Below are positions 7,154-9,800 of a DNA stretch of 9,800 bases, one piece after another; positions within the stretch are counted from its first letter, which is position 1; each line of letters starts with the position of its first letter. The position numbers and the translations under genes are program-made. Origin of the DNA: Christiangramia sp. (GTDB lineage Bacteria; Bacteroidota; Bacteroidia; Flavobacteriales; Flavobacteriaceae); assembly GCA_024635735.1 (NCBI GenBank), contig JAGXII010000114.1:1-9800 (forward strand). Reading direction: 5' to 3'. The notes beneath the pieces were generated by a model, which worked only from the letters and a program-made list of their open reading frames with translations, had not been told where the DNA came from and ran no database searches.

Positions 7154-7241
7154 AAGACTGGTTTTATAAATTTATTTAGCTGTGTTTTCGGTTTTTATAT
7201 TTGTTTTTGAATAAAGAATAATTTGAAATTTTAACAAGAAA

Positions 7242-7276
7242 AAGTGTATGGCTCAGCAGAACCGAGCCATACACTT
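7242..7276 (-). terminator. Rho-independent terminator, perfect 13-bp stem
   Basis: AAGTGTATGGCTC at 7242-7254 is an exact inverted repeat of GAGCCATACACTT at 7264-7276, with a 9-base loop. On the minus strand it lies 10 bases after the TAA of the gene at 7286 and is followed by TTTCTTGTT, continuing the terminal T run of the stem. It therefore ends transcripts arriving from the right and separates the three right-hand exported genes from the SnoaL, ABM, SDR and DUF3472 group. Confidence 0.85.
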
Positions 7277-7285
7277 AAATGTTAT

Positions 7286-8056
7286 TTACCTTCTATCCGA
7301 AACTTTTACGTCGCCGTTAATACCACTTAAATCTGAACGGTAAATCCAAAGTTCTGTTTCACTGCCATTGGTTACCTCCATCCAATCTTTTAAAAACTGG
7401 CCCCAACTTCCTGCACCATACATTTCTTCATATTTTTTTTCGACGCTGTGGTCTTCACCCAGCCAGGCCGATTTGTCGAAAAATGAAATAACTGCCAGAT
7501 CTCTTCCTCCCTTTGTACTTCCAAATTCGTTAGTATATATTCCGAAGGTTTCGTCAGGAGATTTTCCTGCGTACAGTTTGTTCATTTTTCCCACCAGCTT
7601 CAAAACTTCATCGCCTTTACCTCGTTTTACATCGTAATAATCTACCAACATTTTTTTAATAGTGAAATCTTTTGGAAACCTGGAAAGATCATTATGCCCT
7701 TGCCAATAGCTTTGTTTTCCACTATCTGCTGTCATGTAAGCTGCTACATTAGTGTTCCAGTCTGCATCATGACCCTCTTTTTCAGCAGGTCTGTTATCTA
7801 ATGTGCTCCATGGGAATGGTCCCATAGTCCATACATAGCTGCCGGTATTCTCACCATTGGAAATCCAATAAACACGAACACCATAAGGTCCCTCACCGTG
7901 ATATTTCTTATTATGTTCCGCCAGTCCTTTCTCAAACTGAGTTACTTGAGCTGGATTAGGTGTTAAAATTGCATTTTCGAATACCCCGTATTCGGTACTG
8001 TTTTGCGATATTGCCAAAAATGGCAATAAAAGCATTGTAAAAATTATTTTTCTCAT
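7286..8056 (-). CDS. Secreted protein of unknown function, possibly two ABM-like halves
   Basis: The 256-residue product starts at ATG 8056, which places a proper signal peptide (MRKIIFTMLLLPFLAISQ) at the N-terminus; an in-frame ATG 24 bases earlier would add MWRQKFKI in front of it and is less likely. After cleavage near residue 17-18, the protein shows two similar stretches. VFENAILTPNPAQVTQFEKG with YGVRVYWISN comes first, and later MLVDYYDVKRGKGDEVLKLV with FGIYTNEFG and DLAVISFFD. Each looks like strand-helix-strand of a dimeric ferredoxin-like barrel, so a fused pair is plausible (inference). It is rich in Trp and Tyr. No lipobox or catalytic motif is seen. It is followed by a strong terminator and sits 195 bases from the lipoprotein gene upstream. 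Confidence 0.82.
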   Translation of the reverse strand: MRKIIFTMLLLPFLAISQNSTEYGVFENAILTPNPAQVTQFEKGLAEHNKKYHGEGPYGVRVYWISNGENTGSYVWTMGPFPWSTLDNRPAEKEGHDADWNTNVAAYMTADSGKQSYWQGHNDLSRFPKDFTIKKMLVDYYDVKRGKGDEVLKLVGKMNKLYAGKSPDETFGIYTNEFGSTKGGRDLAVISFFDKSAWLGEDHSVEKKYEEMYGAGSWGQFLKDWMEVTNGSETELWIYRSDLSGINGDVKVSDRR

Positions 8057-8251
8057 AATCTTAAATTTTTGTCTCCACACTAAGCGAATGACTGATTAGT
8101 TAATTAAAGTGTGCCAGCAATAAGCTTAGTTGAATAGATTTGGAACTAAACATCTTAGTTTAAATTTTATTTTGCTGTCCTGAGCTTTTGAATTGCCCCC
8201 AGCCAATTTTACCCCTTCTCATACCTACTGATTTTGATATCTCTAAACTGG
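8057..8251. other. Spacer between lipoprotein and secreted protein genes
   Basis: This 195-base A/T-rich spacer holds no accepted gene. A short inverted repeat, AACTAA and TTAGTT at about 8143-8159 with a 5-base loop, is too weak to call a terminator. No clear Bacteroidota promoter is seen. Confidence 0.35.
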
Positions 8252-8779
8252 TTAATCCATTACAGGCTTTTCGGTCATCGTACTATCGGTCTGCATGGCA
8301 TTGATATCGCCCATGAGTTTGGAAATATCCCAGTAACCATCTTCCCGAACAATTTTACCGTCAACAAAACGGGAGGTTATATGCGCCGGAATTATGTAGG
8401 TTTTATTATTTGCCAATAGAGTTCCTTCCCAATGGCCCCAGAAGTTTACCCAGGTTTCGCCATTATCGGTCACCACCATTTCATATTCTTCACTTTCAGG
8501 ATCGTATTTCCAGGAAGAAAATAGCTTAGCGTCTTCTTTGTTTGTTGCTACCAATTGCTCAATTGTTTGGGCATCTTTCATGGTTACATTATTCAGGATT
8601 TTTGCGGTATCGGCATAATTACCGGCCATCGCTTCCCAATCGCGTTTTTCATAGGCATCGATCACATTTTTATAAGTGTCTATTTCAGGAGATTGCTGTG
8701 TATAGCGCTGTTTTTCCTGATTGCTATTACAAGTAGCGAAAAGGAGTATTACAATTCCGGTGAACAGAATGTTTTTCAT
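8252..8779 (-). CDS. NTF2/SnoaL-like lipoprotein
   Basis: The 175-residue protein begins with a lipoprotein signal peptide: MKNILFTGIVILLFATC, with a lipobox LFATC and Cys17 as the lipid-attachment site, followed by NSNQE. After a short linker, DTYKNVIDAYEKRDWEAMAGNYAD is the first helix pair of an NTF2/SnoaL-like fold. Strands follow (WVNFWGHWEGTL, YIIPAHITSRFVDGKIVREDGYWDISKL), ending near the usual family limit. The C-terminus is polar (MQTDSTMTEKPVMD). The family holds small molecules in a conical pocket and includes cyclases and isomerases, but many members have no known activity. It is anchored in the envelope and lies between two other exported small proteins, 100 bases from the upstream gene. 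A shared transcript is likely, given same-strand order and no hairpin between. Confidence 0.88.
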   Translation of the reverse strand: MKNILFTGIVILLFATCNSNQEKQRYTQQSPEIDTYKNVIDAYEKRDWEAMAGNYADTAKILNNVTMKDAQTIEQLVATNKEDAKLFSSWKYDPESEEYEMVVTDNGETWVNFWGHWEGTLLANNKTYIIPAHITSRFVDGKIVREDGYWDISKLMGDINAMQTDSTMTEKPVMD

Positions 8780-8879
8780 AATTTTGGTTTGTTAGTTTAT
8801 GATTATCTATAGTATGGATTCGAAAACCCATAAAATTTTTGTACTTAATTTTATTAGATAGGCAGAAAAACAGGAAAAA

Positions 8880-9314
8880 TTATTCCATACGGCCAATATC
8901 GGTTTTCATAGATTTAATAGAAGCTATGAATTTCCCATAAATTTCCATGGCTTTATCCTGGCCTCCCGTCATGTCGCTCAATGCTTTAATCCATTTAATA
9001 TCATCGGGACTGTTTTGCCAGTTTAGCTCTTCCACACCATCCTTCATTTTCCAGATAACCAAATAATCATAATCGCCACTTACCAGATTAATTTCCATAA
9101 CCGGATTTGGTGTTCCAGCCTTGGCGCTGGCGGCATGAAAATAATCTTTAATGATCTTTTTGGCCTGATCTGCCTTTCCGGGTATAAATTGAATATGTTC
9201 AATTCGATACCATTGCGGATTGTCGTATTTTTTGGCTGTCATTTCCTGGGCGGAAAGATGTTGCCCCAGAAAACCTAATAGGAGAAGTAAAGTAATTTGT
9301 TTAAACGCTTTCAT
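8880..9314 (-). CDS. Secreted ABM-like small protein
   Basis: This 144-residue protein has a signal peptide MKAFKQITLLLLLGFLGQHLSAQ (cleavage after Ala22). The mature part has strand YRIEHIQFIPGK, helix ADQAKKIIKDYFHAASAKAG, strand PVMEINLVSGDYDYLVIWKM, then helices, matching one dimeric alpha/beta barrel unit of the ABM type. The IPGKADQAKKIIKDYF stretch resembles other bacterial proteins of this kind, which have no agreed function. It is the first gene of the minus-strand run. The leader carries a 21-base near-palindrome about 20 bases before the start codon, a possible operator. No catalytic residue is evident. Confidence 0.82.
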   Translation of the reverse strand: MKAFKQITLLLLLGFLGQHLSAQEMTAKKYDNPQWYRIEHIQFIPGKADQAKKIIKDYFHAASAKAGTPNPVMEINLVSGDYDYLVIWKMKDGVEELNWQNSPDDIKWIKALSDMTGGQDKAMEIYGKFIASIKSMKTDIGRME

Positions 9315-9611
9315 AATTTTCAGATCTATGGTTGATTAATAATTAATTATAATCTGTTACCATCCTAGGTTAAGTTTCCTCTCTAAATGCAATTGGGGTC
9401 AAAAACCGTGGCAATTCTGAAAATTATAGGGTATTCAGCAATAAATTTATTTTTCTAAATTAATAAAAAAATGTTAACATAAGTGATTGTTAATTAAATA
9501 TTTAACTTTTAAGTTGCTCATTTTAAAATTATAAAATTAAAAGAGCTTTAATTGTTCAAATTAAATTATACAATTTTCCTTCAAAAGACCAGTAAACATT
9601 CATATTACTGA
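9315..9611. other. A/T-rich divergent spacer
   Basis: About 300 bases separate the minus-strand run from the broken plus-strand receptor gene. It is strongly A/T-rich, with a near-palindrome at 9334-9354 and the exact 10-base palindrome ATGTTAACAT at 9471-9480. No open frame, RNA gene or convincing promoter consensus was recognised on either strand. Control elements for both directions would have to lie here. Confidence 0.6.
9334..9354. promoter_or_regulatory. Near-palindrome in the leader of the secreted ABM-like gene
   Basis: The 21 bases from GATTAAT to TATAATC match their own reverse complement at 17 of 21 positions and are centred on AATTAATT. The element lies about 20 bases before the ATG at 9314, where a repressor would block transcription or initiation. 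In DNA this A/T-rich, palindromes arise often by chance, so this is only a candidate operator. Confidence 0.25.
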
Positions 9612-9713
9612 TTTTCAGAGTTTTATATTTCCATTTTGGGAATTCTCTTTTCTATATCACTTTATTCGCAAACTCAGGTGACAGGAAAAATTGTAGATGC
9701 AGACAATAAATGA
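9612..9713 (+). pseudogene. 5' remnant of a TonB-dependent receptor (signal peptide and first strand of plug-leading domain)
   Basis: One frame reads FYISILGILFSISLYSQ, a signal peptide, followed by TQVTGKIVDADNK, the typical opening of the carboxypeptidase-regulatory-like domain that precedes the plug in Bacteroidota receptors. The frame then ends at TGA 9711-9713. It has no ATG: the open stretch starts after a TGA at 9609-9611. About 80 residues normally follow before the plug, and they are missing, so this looks like a deletion or frame break rather than a working gene. Confidence 0.7.
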
Positions 9714-9800
9714 TAAACGATAACCGTCAATCTCTAAGAAATCCTGTTTCGGCAGTAGAAATTAGTCAGAAAGAACTAAAACGAGGAACAGGTTTATATC
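9710..9800 (+). CDS. TonB-dependent receptor plug region, partial and probably broken
   Basis: From an ATG at 9710 the frame stays open to the window edge (30 codons). It reads NPVSAVEISQKELKRGTG, the start of the plug domain of TonB-dependent outer-membrane receptors. It overlaps the stop of the upstream signal-peptide frame by four bases (ATGA), in a different frame. Translation from this ATG would lack a signal peptide and could not reach the outer membrane, so the two pieces most likely derive from one receptor with an internal deletion plus frameshift. Without the rest of the gene, the substrate class cannot be told. Confidence 0.6.
   Translation, partial: MINDNRQSLRNPVSAVEISQKELKRGTGLY

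Noticed and set aside
7195..7202. TATATTTG on the plus strand, matching the Bacteroidota -7 consensus
   Set aside because: It points to the right, into genes on the opposite strand, and has no clear -33 partner; likely chance in A/T-rich DNA.

Overview
This window looks like chromosomal DNA of a marine-type Flavobacteriaceae (Bacteroidota). The visible MutS has the flavobacterial wording throughout (KVTPLMKQYN near its start, GPNMSGKSAILRQ as Walker A). The small genes open with signal peptides ending in AQ or SQ. The genes sit in A/T-rich leaders without a recognisable Shine-Dalgarno, and the right end carries pieces of a TonB-dependent receptor. Every confident gene except that receptor lies on the minus strand, so the region reads from right to left.

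Layout, left to right. (1) 1-2034: mutS, cut by the window edge after 678 codons, and G/C-richer than what follows. (2) 2035-2491: no intact gene; it holds a decayed N-terminal remnant of a DUF6090-type membrane protein and an orphan 49-codon open stretch. (3) 2492-4009: two tandem DUF6090-family genes. The upstream one is cut by an in-frame TGA 35 codons before its natural end. (4) 4125-9314: a run of small proteins, mostly exported: a DUF3472-like secreted protein, a cytoplasmic SDR, an 88-residue ferredoxin-fold (ABM-like) protein, a two-domain SnoaL-like protein interrupted by two in-frame TAG codons, a secreted protein that may be two ABM-like halves, an NTF2/SnoaL-like lipoprotein and a secreted ABM-like protein. 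A perfect 13-bp hairpin terminator splits this run at 7242-7276. (5) 9315-9611: A/T-rich spacer. (6) 9612-9800, plus strand: broken start of a TonB-dependent receptor.

How the genes fit together: SDR, SnoaL-like and ABM-like folds recur in small-molecule tailoring and detoxification. Here most of them are exported, which suggests an envelope-located pathway acting on a small organic compound or a carbohydrate-linked substrate. That is inference; no substrate can be read from the sequence.

The most striking feature is decay. Four loci are broken, three of them by stops or frame breaks in otherwise open frames. The adjacent MutS carries Lys instead of the almost invariant Glu in its mismatch-reading Phe-X-Glu motif. 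The Glu-to-Lys change and the three in-frame stops can all be explained as single G:C-to-A:T transitions. This fits a mismatch-repair-deficient (mutator) lineage, chemical mutagenesis, or cytosine-deamination errors in the source DNA. No CRISPR array, tRNA, rRNA or insertion sequence was recognised.
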